Origin: Pieris napi
Lineage: Eukaryota > Arthropoda > Insecta > Lepidoptera > Pieridae
Reading direction: 5' to 3'
Length of the DNA: 64,000 bases
NCBI RefSeq assembly: GCF_905475465.1
Contig: NC_062247.1
Coordinates: 10,478,001 to 10,542,000, forward strand
Shown one piece after another: positions 35,201-46,318 of the stretch (position 1 is the first letter of the stretch; each line of letters opens with the position of its first letter). Both the position numbers and the translations under genes were made by a program. The notes beneath the pieces were generated by a model. It saw nothing but the letters and a program-made list of their open reading frames with translations, made no database searches and had not been told where the DNA came from.

Positions 35201-38150
35201 GTTTACATCACAAAAGCAGTAGTGCAACAGTTCACGTGGAATTGATCGAGCCTAGAGAATTATTTTTTACAGAGTTCATAACAGAAAATACAAGCAAAAT
35301 AACATTGTTCACTAATAAAATGAGAGAACCATTGAATGAACTGTCTAATTCCTCAGATAATTTTATTGTTTTATAACAGTGACACTGTTCTGGTTATAAA
35401 CTGTGCCAACACGCAACCTCCGTGTAGGAAACGACGCAAGTCACTGTATTCAAGAGGTACAGTAGTACCTACTACCCAGTCACAAGGATCAATTCTGCTC
35501 GGCAGATGCTTTAGTTTATAGGTCAACCGAGCAAAGTGAAGTTAGCTGCGAATCACGCCTGATTTCAGTTTTCGTAGTATGAAAGTGCTGTTAGCATATA
35601 AAACGAAATATACCTTTGTTTACTGACTGAAATTTTATCGACAACTCTCTAGGGTTGTTTAAACTTTATAAGTAATGAGGTTTAAAATAAACAAATAAGT
35701 GTACCACGGAAATCATAAAAATAAATTTATTTTCTAAGCTTATTCTAAAATAATTACTTCCGTAAAGGAGTACGGGTTAATTTTGTTATTCCAAATTCAA
35801 AATAAGGAAGGAAAACACTTGAAACGTTTCTCGAGGTCATATGCTACAGCGTCATGGAAGTTATTATCGATTTCCATATGATAATAGGTTGCTGGAACCG
35901 GAAATGCATCTTATACTGTATAAACAGAGGGCGTAATTAATATCGACGTTATTTACGATGATTATGTCTCTGTTAAATGGTTTATTCGAACGAAAGTTTC
36001 AATAAACGTAAGTTTTGGCCATAACACGTCTGCAGCAGAGACACAAATGTGACCTCCCAAGGCTACAGTAGTATTCAAATTACTAGCTATTCCCTGTGGT
36101 TTCACACGCGTTAAGCGGTTCATAGAGTTTTTAAGCTGCCCCCTGAAGTATTTCCGAACCAATTTGACTTAGGGTCCTTCAAGAAAAGAGCATACCAATA
36201 CTTAAAAGGCCGCAAGGCACTCGCGGGCAATGTGAGTGTCTATGGATGGCGGTATCACTTAACCTGTGAGCCTTCTGCCCGTCTGCACTGTTCTATCGAA
36301 AATAAATATTTTAAGAAGCGTGCACATAACACGCGCGTGTTATACTTGTCGCGGAGGTATTTTAAAACGATATATCTAAATATATTAATTGTTGTTGTAT
36401 TTGTGATGAATAATAATTTGAATAGGGATAATTTTGATGTTTTTATTTTTTTTAGCCTTAAGTTAATTACAGTAAAAGTCAATTAAAAGATTGGCATATG
36501 CTGTCGTGGATTTTATTCACATTTGTGTCATTTTAAGTGTAGTATAGAAATTGCTTGTTAACTTAACCGCCTATTTACTTGTCTACTTTAATTTTTCACA
36601 TGTTTGTAATATAATAAACTGTTGATTATTATTAATTCCGTCGTTCATGCAGAGAACGCAACGTAAGCTCTCAAAAAGGAATAACACAGCTGAAACAGTC
36701 AAAACTTTTCTCGTAATTCGTAAATATATTTATTAATATGTAATATTAAACAATATTTTTAATATTGACGTAAGTAAACAATTTAAAAGATTATCGATTA
36801 CGATACTGTCATTATAATTATTAATTATAGCAGCATGTATTAGTAGAAAATTTTAATCTAATCATCAGATATAGCAATTCAAAGTGATAAAGTGGATATT
36901 ATTCCAGTTGGATTCTTAAACAAAATACATTATAAACAATAAAAATCATTATGTTTTTCGTTCATACTTTCTACCTACTCTAAAAACTAAATTTTAAACA
37001 AGTCCTGATGCTTGAATGGACTTATGGTTGCCAGCTGTACCAGTAAGAGATTCCTAAAACAAAGTGCTCAGGGGATAGTCAATGCGGGACCAGGGATGGT
37101 ACATTCTCAATGACGACCTCTATCCTCTCTCTTGACCTCTAGCGGATGTCACCAAAATAATTTAAAAAAATTGCTGGAGCCCACGAAAGGCTCCACCAAC
37201 ACGAGAATGTCGAGGCTATTCAACTTCTTGTCACCACAGATCTAGTGAGAAGATTGAATAGGACAAAACTATTTGAATTAGTGTGAGTTCACGATAATCT
37301 TAACTACTAAATAGTGGACAAATAGTAGGTACACAAGAACAGAGTGTCTTACTCTTAATTATAGAGACTGTAAGAAGTGTTATTGGACACTTTCTTATGT
37401 TAAATATCCGTAGTAAATTATGTTATTTTAAATTAAGTTATGTTATTTTTCATTGTCTTTATAGAGAGACAATTTATTAAAAAAAAAGTTTGTAGTTTAA
37501 ACTCGACTAGGACGGAATTAAAAAATACTTTCAACATTTGAATGCCTGAGAAATAAGGAGTTTATTTTAAGTCACTAGAAAACATAACAATTTTAGTTCT
37601 GTATATAAAAATTAACAAATCATTAAAAATGAAAAGATTTATACTAAGAATTTTGCATATTTTAAGTTGTACTGTAATAAATATATTAACATAACTTTGA
37701 GTTTTCTTCTTTAATATAACTTGTTGTTAACCATAGAAACAACTTTCATTATGATATCAATTGAAAAACCTGTAGCCATTGTCAACAGTTTTAGTAGGAA
37801 CTTTTAATTTTAGTTAATTCTATTTAAGAGTCTTTCCTCTAACTTTGATTTGTCCCCTTTGGAGTAGAGACTCTTGGGCCGTGGGATTGATGTTTTCAGT
37901 ATATATATGCTAGGTAGAGTAAGGACATTGTTCTGAATGAAGTGATGCTTACATGTATATATATATTTCCTATATTAACAAAAATTATCAAAACTTTACT
38001 TACAGCCATCGATTCATATTATGTATGCATTTCAATTTTAATTAAGTTACAGTCCTAAATAACAATTTATAATACTCCTAATTTTAATATTTTTTGCTAA
38101 AGATTCTATAGTTGAACTTACTGTGTGTATGTGTGTATGTAGGTATTAGC
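35201..38150 (-). other. dnc: dnc intron or upstream DNA, little content
   Basis: Besides a Lep-A copy at 36125-36296, the only distinctive part is 37010-37260, slightly GC-richer and resembling eroded retroelement sequence (ctctcttgacctctagcgg, gctggagcccacgaaaggct) that I cannot place. The rest (35230-36120, 36300-37000, 37270-38150) is AT-rich with nothing recognised. Confidence 0.4.
36125..36296 (-). repeat. Lep-A repeat
   Basis: Reverse orientation: ctgaagtatttccgaaccaa, tagggtccttcaagaaaaga, aaaaggccgcaaggcact, ggcggtatcacttaacctgt and ccttctgcccgtctgc. The distal third is missing. Confidence 0.75.
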
Positions 38151-38168
38151 GGGTTGGCACGTCAGAAG

Positions 38169-38200
38169 CACGTGGTGTGTGAACTTGACCGGTGACGTCA
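38169..38200. promoter_or_regulatory. E-box plus palindromic CRE
   Basis: A canonical E-box cacgtg (38169-38174) lies 18 bp from a perfect CRE tgacgtca (38193-38200) in a locally GC-richer patch with gcgcccttcactttgc after it. CREB/ATF proteins bind the CRE and bHLH-PAS factors can bind CACGTG (established). Use here is inferred from position about 3.6 kb upstream of the 34.3-kb exon. Confidence 0.45.
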
Positions 38201-38394
38201 GCGCCCTTCACTTTGCACTCAACAACCTTAAGGCCATTTATCTTAAAGATATTGCTAAGTGTATTGACATTAAACGTTGTGACATGTAAAAATAGCAAGT
38301 ACGTTAAAAGTATCCTATTTTTAGAAAGCTTTTTAAAAGTTCGGGTTTGCTATCGCCAACCTATTTGTATTTTGAATATTCGGTATCCGATGTA

Positions 38395-38525
38395 TGTCCT
38401 AACCATTTCGACGTTCCTTCAAGAAACGTACCAAATTTTTAAAGGCCCGCAACGCACTTGCAAGCCTTCTTATAATGTCACTATGGGCGGCGGTATCACT
38501 TAACATCTGATTAGCCCGTTTGCTC
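38395..38525 (-). repeat. Lep-A repeat, truncated
   Basis: Reverse orientation with ccttcaagaaacgtaccaa, aaaggcccgcaacgcacttg, atgggcggcggtatcactta and acatctgattagcccgttt. Confidence 0.65.
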
Positions 38526-38869
38526 TCTATTATATTTTTTTTCTATATACATGTGTCTTGAAGACATCATGGAACATTACGATCTAGCCTAACTTAAGAC
38601 TAATAAGTAATTTAAGTCTAACCTAATTTACTAAATAGGATATTTAACCCTCCTGTTATATAAAAAAAATAAGTGTTAACTTTTATGTAACTAGAAAAAA
38701 ACTTTCTTACCGGATTGAAGTTATGTTTTATTAAATGGTTTTATTTAGCTCACCCCGTTTGTTTTATTCTTGGGTCAAATTTAGTAATTCAAATTTCACC
38801 CTCTTCCTGTCAACCGATTAATCTGAAATTTTGTATACACTTTGGATTTTGGTGACAATACAATAAACT

Positions 38870-39010
38870 AAATAAATAAAATAAAAATAAATAAATAAAT
38901 AAATATTATATAATATATAAATATAAATATATATTATATATATATATAACATTATATTAAAAACTGTATCTATTTTATTAATTAAATATATATTATATTT
39001 AAATTATAGA
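38870..39010. repeat. AT simple repeat
   Basis: A tract of ataa units followed by long alternating ta/ata runs (atatattatatatatatata). Low-complexity; no further meaning seen. Confidence 0.8.
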
Positions 39011-39105
39011 ATTGATTTATTTATATAAACTAACGGGCAAGGAACCTTGCAATAATGAAGCACTAAATGAATTAAACAGAATGCGAAATAAAAACTAAAA
39101 ACTTG

Positions 39106-39866
39106 AAAATAAAAATAGGTAAAAAAACTTTTTAAGTTAAACGGTTTTATGTTAAACATACATTGCAATGTTTAAGATAAATGTACTAAAAACCAAAAAA
39201 TAATAAAATAGATACAGTCGTGGGAATTATAAACATATGCATAGACTAGACTAAAATAAAACCGTGGGGCATGTCAATTGTCTACAATCGTTGATTAAAA
39301 TGTTTGTTTTGTAATGTTACACTATAATTAGGCAGTTTTTCAACGATGGACGTGTGATAAGTAGGGCTAGAATGTGGAAACAAGCTAGCAAGCTCGATTA
39401 TAAGCGAGTTTTAGGGTTTCATAGTGGTGAGCGAGTAGTACTTTTATCATATGTTTTGGTCGATTAAAGACAAACTACGAGCAGTGAAACGATTCCTCGC
39501 CAGCCAGCAGTGTGAATGTCCAACGATAAACTAGTTGAAACATCTCTTTTATTTACATGGAGTGTATAACTATTGGAATTTCCATGAGCAAGAAAATAGT
39601 AAGTAATTTCAGGACGTCTGCGGGCCAACTGCCTATTTTAACGACGAATTAAACGATTCTTCTATCGCACATTAAGTCGATAATTTGTAGACAATTGACG
39701 TGCCCCACGGTTTTATTTTAGTCTAGTCTATGCATATGTTTATAATTCCCACGACTGTATCTATTTTATTATTTTTTGGTTTTTAGTACATTTATCTTAA
39801 ACATTGCAATGTATGTTTAACATAAAACCGTTTAACTTAAAAAGTTTTTTTACCTATTTTTATTTT
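39106..39866. mobile_element. 761-bp element with long terminal inverted repeats
   Basis: Arms of about 180 bp (39106-39288 and 39685-39866) are almost perfect reverse complements, from aaaataaaaataggtaaaaa inward through aacggttttatgttaaacat, tacagtcgtgggaattataa, gcatagactagactaaaata and ccgtggggcatgtcaattg. The 400-bp centre has no ORF over 60 codons. No target duplication is clear. Arm length and lack of coding suggest a non-autonomous or fold-back DNA element inserted in a Penelope relic; superfamily unknown. Confidence 0.7.
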
Positions 39867-40461
39867 ATAAATTTACAATTATTTAACATAATTTTAAATT
39901 TAACCGACGTTTCGCGTGCTTTACAGCGTGCGTAGTCACGGTGACTTAAGACAAAAAGTTGAATGTCAAAAAGTATCACAGCTGTAGAAAAAGTTGTATT
40001 ATCTGTATTTATTTCCCCGGAGTTGGTATCGACTAAAAGATGGAGGGGAATGGCTCAAATTCAATCCGGTAAAAAAGTTTTTCTATGTGTAAAAGTTATG
40101 TCAATACTATGTTTTATGTAGCTTACAATATAAAGCCTTACTTAGTAGAAAGCCGCTGTCCTCTTTCTTATTTCAAAGTACCAATATTCAATTACTTTGT
40201 ACCTGTATTGTGTTCGTGTGTTTCTTGTTAAAGCAAACGTCAAAGTTTTAATTAACTTTTTACAAAGACCTTAAGACGTTATTCGTTACGATCGAGAAAT
40301 AATGGTAAGAAACAGTAGAAGCTCTTTTAAAAGACAAAAAAAACTTCTAGTGTCGTAAACAGACATACGGAAAACGTTTCTACATCTTACAATTCAAAAT
40401 TTAGACAGTAAGATGACCTTCCATTGCCTATGGCAACACAATGTTTTGATGATGATGATTG

Positions 40462-40972
40462 ATGTTTCCTCACGATGTCATCATTCACAAATAGAGCTAG
40501 TCCATTAGCAAGTGTTAATTGCGTATATAGACAGTAATGTCGAACTATAGTCGAGGTTGTCAGGGTTAGAACCCATGACTAAAGAGTCGCACACTAAACC
40601 ACATAACACAGTTGAGACAAGATTTCATCATTCCGCTGATGAAATCTTCATTCACAATTCTTTTCGACGTCCGCGTCGAGGCTGAATACGAAATTCCACC
40701 CGTATCACCTCGACGTCCGTCGTTCCACAACTGAGCGTTTTTAAGGCAGTTTTTGCAGCGTCACTATGTGGAACCTGCTGCCTACCGATATATTTCCGAA
40801 CCAATTCGATTTAGGGTCAGGTTCGGTTAGATTCAGGAAAAGAACGTACCAATTCTTAAAAGGCCGACAGCGTACTTGCGAGCCCTCTGGTAATGTGCGT
40901 GTATATGGGCGGCGGTGTCATTTAACATCAGGTGAGTCTTTTGGTCAATGCTCCTGTTTAATAAAAAACAAT
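40462..40972 (-). repeat. Degraded SINE then full Lep-A copy
   Basis: 40462-40618 is an eroded tRNA-SINE (tttcctcacgatgtcatcat; box B lost to ggttagaaccc). 40665-40972 is the longest Lep-A copy, in reverse, including the distal end aaattccacccgtatcacct, cgacgtccgtcgttccacaa and ctgagcgtttttaaggcagt, then ccgaaccaattcgatttagg and ggcggcggtgtcatttaaca. A short tandem slip duplicates part of the agggtcaggttcgg segment. Confidence 0.7.
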
Positions 40973-41099
40973 TCAATGTCTAGACACAGCTTGAAGTTTT
41001 TGCCAATGTCAAATACTATTTCGAGTCAAGTCAAGTCAAATCATTCATTTCAATTAGACCACCTAAAATGGCACTTTGGAACGTTAATTAAATCTATAT

Positions 41100-41642
41100 A
41101 TATAAAAGAAAGTCGTGTTTGTTACAACACTTATAACTCGAGAACGGCTGGACCGATAGCCATGGTTTTTGATTTGTTGGATTTGTTTCCGTCCCGAATA
41201 GCAGAATAAGCAATAAAATATCGGATAAGTTATCGAATAACAATAAATAAATAAATTAATTTTACGAATGCAAAAACCATGTGCCATCTGTTGACAAAAC
41301 TACGCATCATTTTACGTCGAATTCGTGTCAGTTTAAGAAATTCCGATCTTGAGGTGAATGAGGAGATGCATAACCATGCTTTGATCCTGATCAAAAGATG
41401 TTGGATATCAGAAAGTGCTTAACATGCAGTATCGCCATATTGACGCTAGAGAGAAGATGCCTAATGTGTAAAACTGCCATTCTTCTTTCGCAATGGCAAG
41501 CAATAAAACATTTCTGTATATTTTGCAAAAAAGTTGGATTAATGTAATACTTAACATTAATGAAATCCTAAAATAAGTTAAATTAAAGTAACAACGATAT
41601 TATAAGGTTGTAGGGCGGAACGAAGTTAGCCAGGTCAGCTAG
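41100..41642 (+). mobile_element. Helitron-like element, both ends present
   Basis: 5' end tcgtgtttgttacaacactt then gagaacggctggaccgatag; 3' end aacgaagttagccaggtcag ctag, followed by T. About 540 bp, non-coding, so it would depend on an autonomous partner. A different subfamily from 9561-9876 but with the same 5' agnacggctNgaccga signature and CTAG terminus. Confidence 0.6.
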
Positions 41643-42094
41643 TTAAATATAAAGATGATTCTAGTTGTCCCATCAAAAAGGTAGTTTCGTGTGGTTATTA
41701 ATAAATCTCGACGCTGAAACTTACCCTTAGAAGACAATAGAAAAAAGAGCTTTATAATTTATAGATTGGCTGTGACGTTACGAAATTGACATAAGCCAAG
41801 TGTAAATTTTATGGACCATTAACTCGCTTGTTGATAGAAAGTCTCCCTTGGCGAACACGGTTACTGGATAAGTGGATAATTGGATTGTAATGGCCTCTAT
41901 TCTCCCATATACAATAAAAATAAAGAACTCTCCTAAGACCAGATATTGTATAATTAAATTAACTTATAGATAAGCATAAGCTGTGGTTTGAAAATTTTTA
42001 AAAATTACGTCATTAAAATATTTATTTTTAATTGATTTACTTTACATATAAAGATTTAAGTTGTTGTCTGGTAGATAGAACCCGTGACCTCAGA

Positions 42095-42260
42095 GCTGGT
42101 GCTTCCTCGCTTAACGAATAAGAATCGCAATACAGCGAGGAAATGCTGCCACAGGTACCAAGCTTTTTAAATTTGTTTTTGTGAAACTGACCCTTAATAT
42201 TTTTTTGATTAATTTTGAAATATTTTTATTATTACTGTGTAGATTAAGAAAATTGTAAAT
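42095..42260 (+). repeat. LINE 3' tail with conserved stem-loop
   Basis: Stem cctcgct (42105-42111) and agcgagg (42134-42140) is kept around a loop that differs by two bases from the 16.9-kb copy. Then gaaatgctgccacaggtacc and agctttttaaatttgttttt follow. It is preceded by a SINE scrap with gaacccgtgacctcagagc. Confidence 0.55.
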
Positions 42261-42324
42261 ACTGTATACTTGATTGTTGTGATTACTAAAAATTTATATG
42301 TTGTATCATATACAATATTTAAAG

Positions 42325-42655
42325 AAAAAGCTTTTTAACCGGATTAAAGGTATGTATTATTATACATTTACAATTATTTAACATAACAAAAAGTGTTGGA
42401 CGTCAAAAAGTATCACAGCTGTAGAGAAAGTTGCATTATCTGTATTTATTTCCCCGGAGTTGGTATCGACTAAAAGATGGGGGGTTTTGGCAAAAATGGC
42501 TCACGGTGTCCTCTATTACCGTCTTCAGTCACCGTGACCACGCACGCTGTAAAGCACGCGAAACGTCGGATAAATTTAAAATTATGTTAAATAATTGTAA
42601 ATTTATAATAATACATAACTTTAATCCGGTTAAAAAGTTTTAAATAATAACAAAT
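42325..42655. mobile_element. Penelope-like fragment, two inverted halves
   Basis: The left half (42325-42520) is the family's end on the minus strand (ttaaccggattaaaggtatg, agtatcacagctgtagagaa, ccccggagttggtatcgact). The right half (42521-42650) is the extreme 3' end on the plus strand (cagtcaccgtgaccacgcac, cacgcgaaacgtcggataaa, taatccggttaaaaagttt). The halves meet head-on at about 42520 and are framed by inverted tails. Confidence 0.7.
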
Positions 42656-43360
42656 ATTTTGACTCATCGATAATTTACTTAAAGAGACCGTGATTAAATG
42701 TACTTAGAACCATTCACGAGTTAACGGCTACTTCATCCATTCTAGATTAACATTTTATCAAATCTGAAGTCACCACATACTAAATCACTACGGTTGTTTT
42801 TCGGAGTTTGTATTAAAAGTGTCATCGCCTTGAATTTAAGATTTTTTGTATTCATAAATTACTTTGTGTCGTTAATCGTTTAGGAGCGATCAGGCAACGA
42901 GTATTCGCATTTCATTTCAATTATACAACTGTATGAAAAAAAAATATCTAAAGAATCTTAGACAAAAATTTAAAATTCAGTTTGTAAAACTTTTTTCCAG
43001 GCTTTGTTTGTCTGGGTTACTTTAAAATGATTTATCAAATAATATGCTGGTTTTCTGACGATGTGTTCCCTAAGTATTGATGTACACAACTGGTGCACAG
43101 GCAATGCCACGGGTCACACAATAAACGCTTTATTGCCCTAAAAACTACTGACTCTAGTATATTTGTAGTTGAAGTGATTCTCATTCAGCACATAAATCGC
43201 TTGTAATATAGGATTGCTTACATGTCAGGGCCTATCTCATCTCACTTGTGTCAAGTGAAGCGGACTTTATGTATGAATAAATTGCTGGCGCATTGTGTAT
43301 TATGCACATAGTTTTAAGATATAAATAGAAATAATATGAAATTTATGGTCGATAGATAAA

Positions 43361-43637
43361 CGTTTGACACAGTTTTCGTTTAATTTTAAAAGGCAAGGTG
43401 CCTTTTAAAATTTCAACCCCCTAAGTGATAAGGGGAGTCCACCCCAACTTTTTCATTAATATTATTTAGATTTTTTTTATGTTTTTATGATGCAGCATAA
43501 AAAATACATACAACCCCTAATTTTCACGCCTCTACGATCAACCCCTTTTTATTTTAGTTGATAGTTATTTTATTGAACTAAAAAATGTTTCCTAGAAATA
43601 ATATACATGGAAAACAAACGTTTGCCGGGTCAGCTAG
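43361..43637 (+). mobile_element. Helitron-like element
   Basis: Same family as 9561-9876: gacacagttttcgttt at the start, aaggggagtccaccccaact, caacccctaattttcacgcc, and the end acgtttgccgggtcagctag followed by T. The gaccga segment of the 5' part is deleted. Confidence 0.65.
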
Positions 43638-43766
43638 TTTGTTTATAAATAAATATTTAATATTAATGTGTTTTAAATGGTGCAAGCTATCTCCTTTATG
43701 CAAGTTATCTGATACCTTTATCGATAGCGGAACCCTTTTGTTATAATATCGAGATGGTGTATTTAC

Positions 43767-43840
43767 CGGGTGTGATGCGTTTGGGAGTCTTGGCTGCTGC
43801 TCCGTTTCCTCTTCCGTCGGAAGCACCACTCTTGACCCAT
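43767..43840 (-). CDS. dnc: Candidate dnc alternative first exon (MGQEWC form)
   Basis: A 74-nt coding start: ATG at 43838-43840, reading MGQEWCFRRKRKRSSSQDSQ then THHT plus two bases (CG), followed by a good donor CCCG|GTAAAT. Joined to the exon at 24381 the split codon is CGC (Arg), giving R-FDVENG, as in one fly dunce isoform as I recall it. The N-terminus is short, basic and Gly-2, fitting an isoform-specific targeting leader. An overlapping ATG five bases upstream (atgcgatgg) opens another frame that ends in the wrong phase for the UCR1 exon. A CpG-rich stretch lies directly upstream. Confidence 0.65.
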
Positions 43841-43980
43841 CGCATCACAGCCGGTGTGCCGCGACCCTCCTCCACCCAGTGCGAACTCACTCCCTAACCA
43901 TCAGTTAAACGTAGAACACTTAGACAACGCCGCCACTTTTGACGCGAACTGTCAATCTGTCAGATTTGACAGCTTAAATT
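43841..43980 (-). promoter_or_regulatory. 5' UTR or promoter of the 43.8-kb exon
   Basis: Moderately CpG-rich DNA (cgcatcacagccggtgtgcc, acaacgccgccacttttgac) directly 5' of the MGQEWC start. It ends in a short inverted repeat gtcaa/ttgac near 43950-43972 (ctgtcaatctgtcagatttg). No TATA box seen. Confidence 0.35.
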
Positions 43981-45049
43981 GAAAGCTGTTTATTTCCAGC
44001 CAGTGCCAACAATTGAAAATAATTTACTGGATACTAATTTGGCACTGAGTTTGTTTTGTTCTTGTGAGACGTATTTGAGAAATCAGATAATTTATTTTTG
44101 TCTTCCGTCTTTAAATAGCTTCCGCTGTTATTTTGAATCGTATGAACCCTTTGAAGAACGTGTGATTCTTGATATTCATAAAACAATACAAACATCCTAT
44201 GATTTAAGCAAAACATGCACCCATGGTAGCTTTGTTTCAATAAATTCCCAAAATGTAATGGATATAATATTTTCCAATGTAATATGACTATTGCAATATA
44301 GTATACGTATCTTAATAATAATCTCAAGGGCAAAGCTGTGAGAGCAAAATTGGATAATGTAACAACGAATGTTGCGCGAATAGGAATTTTTGTAAACATA
44401 TTAATTCTAGTTCGATGGAAACCCTGGGTATATGGAATATAGTAAATTGTAAAATTAAAAGGATTTAAAACATTGTTAAAACTAACGAACAAAAAAGAAT
44501 TATGCGTTTCTGGCTTTCAAGGATTATCTGTTACATTTGAATGTAAATGTAAATTTAACTAATAATGAATAAGCTATAATAAATATATAAAATATACGAA
44601 TTGCTGATGTTTTGATTTTGTAATAGTTTTTTGTTCTAAATAAAAGAAACATGCCGTAAATTTTGCCGCAATACAAATTGTAATATGCAAATACACAAGC
44701 TGTAACAATGCTTTTGTAACAAAATAGGTTACACCAAAACTTAATGTAGAAAAGCTTGATGAAGAATAATTTAGCATAGGCTACGTGAAATGTAAACAGC
44801 ATATGCCACAATCTATGTCAAGATGATGCTATTTTCGCCTTTACTACTGACTCGAGTGCCTATCTTTACTATGTGAATTATGTATGACATGGCGGGAGAT
44901 TGATATGAGGTTATGTTGGACAATGCGTGGGACATAAGACAATAGGCATCTACGCTATATGGCTTTTGTATACTACATATACTGCAGATTTAAAGGATAT
45001 TTGTACCGAACAACACACGTGCGGCCAAGAAAGGGTTCATAGACAAATT

Positions 45050-45190
45050 AGCATCGGAAGCTTGGTTCGCGATTCGCGGGCTAGTTGTGACGCGGCCGCG
45101 CGATATACTGGCCTTCCCGGGGCGCGCCGCGTGACGTCAGAGCCAGAGCGTGCCCCGGCCCGCGCATGCGCTGAACAGGTTCTACTCAAA
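45050..45190 (-). promoter_or_regulatory. CpG island with CRE and NRF-1-type palindrome
   Basis: A GC-rich block (gacgcggccgcgcgatatac, ggcgcgccgcgtgacgtcag) with a perfect CRE tgacgtca at 45132-45139 and, 22 bp on, the 10-bp palindrome gcgcatgcgc at 45162-45171, the known NRF-1/EWG recognition sequence. It lies about 1.3 kb upstream of the MGQEWC exon on the minus strand, so it may be its promoter or a separate non-coding first exon. Open frames here are a by-product of high GC. Confidence 0.5.
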
Positions 45191-45975
45191 ATCTCCAAGA
45201 GTACTCTCCAGATAGACCTCAAATTCGCTTTAGACCTTAATCGATTTTCAGCTGTACGGCTGGACGGATAGTGCCAGGGTTTAACATACTATATACTTAG
45301 TACTTCTAGGACTAGTAATGTAGGTTTACGAAGTCAAGGTCAATTGAAAGATATCTCAAACACATCACATCAGATTGTTATTTTCACCAGTAAATATTAT
45401 AAAACAGTAAAACTGATTTTTTTTCATGTCAAATCCATGGTGAAAACATAATACTTACTTTAAAATTAAAAAAATATCAATTACATTATGAAAGAACTTT
45501 TTAAATCAATACATGGATTTATAAAACATTGCTTCGAATCGGCAAAAGATAAAAGCATGATTGCGACCTGACCTGCCTTATATCAATGGTTCAACTTGAC
45601 CTTGCAATTTCACCAGTTATTTTCAGTTATACGGGTGTTGAGTGTTTCGGTAACAAAAGATTCAACGCTAGTACGAAGTTAATACAATTACTTTTAACAA
45701 ATTTTTAGGTCAGTGCATAGCATTTTCTACAACGGTTCTACGAACACGCTACAGTTTTGCTACAACTGCTACGCGTAGCCCGAGGTCGCGCTACGATTGG
45801 CTTGATCTACAATAATTGTAGCTTATGTTATTTTTTATAAAATATTCCACCCGAATCATACAAAAAAAATATTAAAAAGGGCCTTAAATGAAAAATGAAA
45901 AATATTAAATGATTATTTATAAATGTAATCTTACTATACTCTATATCTGTACTCACGTAACTATATAAATTACGG

Positions 45976-46318
45976 GTCACGTTGTTTGTCCGCTATGGAC
46001 TACTAAACCGAACCGATTTCAATCAAATTCGCACACCGTGTGCGGTTTGATCTAACTTAAAAGATAGGATTACATCTTAATTTATACCCACAATATTATT
46101 GTATTGCAAAATATTGATTAATTTTGATAGTCACAATTCTTACAGGTGGCGCTGTGTTGAAAGTACCAACGTTTCACATAAGCTACAATATAATGGCATA
46201 GCCACCAAAAAAGCATGGTGGTCCCCATGACTGGTGTTTTACCGTTTGCTTTGAATAGTTTGCTACTATGTAATATAACAAAAAGCTTAGCCACAGCAAC
46301 GCTTGGCTGGTCTGCTAG
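45976..46318 (+). mobile_element. Helitron-like element
   Basis: Starts tcacgttgtttgtccgctat then ctaaaccgaaccgatttcaa; ends cgcttggctggtctgctag followed by T. About 340 bp, non-coding. It contains gtggcgctgtgttgaaag, a motif common in lepidopteran mobile elements. Confidence 0.55.

Larger units (their letters stand above)
38690..40100 (-). mobile_element. Penelope-like relic split by another element
   Basis: The left edge (38697-38735) has ttaccggattgaagttatg, the inverted Penelope tail. The right part (39870-40085) is the same family's 3' end on the minus strand: aaccgacgtttcgcgtgctt, agtatcacagctgtagaaaa, ccccggagttggtatcgact (coding for the last residues of the protein), closing with tcaatccggtaaaaaagttt. 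So inverted tails again frame the copy. Between them lie AT-rich DNA, the (ATAA)n and TA repeats at about 38870-39010, and the inverted-repeat element 39106-39866. Confidence 0.6.

Noticed and set aside
40766..41209. 147-residue plus-strand ORF
   Set aside because: Made of antisense Lep-A repeat plus the 5' end of a Helitron-like element.
44034..44492. 152-residue minus-strand ORF
   Set aside because: Rich in Tyr/Phe/Leu/Asn as expected of translated AT-rich DNA, no domain, no promoter context; also open in part on the opposite strand.
44927..45271. 114-residue plus-strand ORF
   Set aside because: Spans the CpG/CRE island; the start is in AT-rich DNA and the frame ends in low-information sequence. 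Better explained as a promoter.
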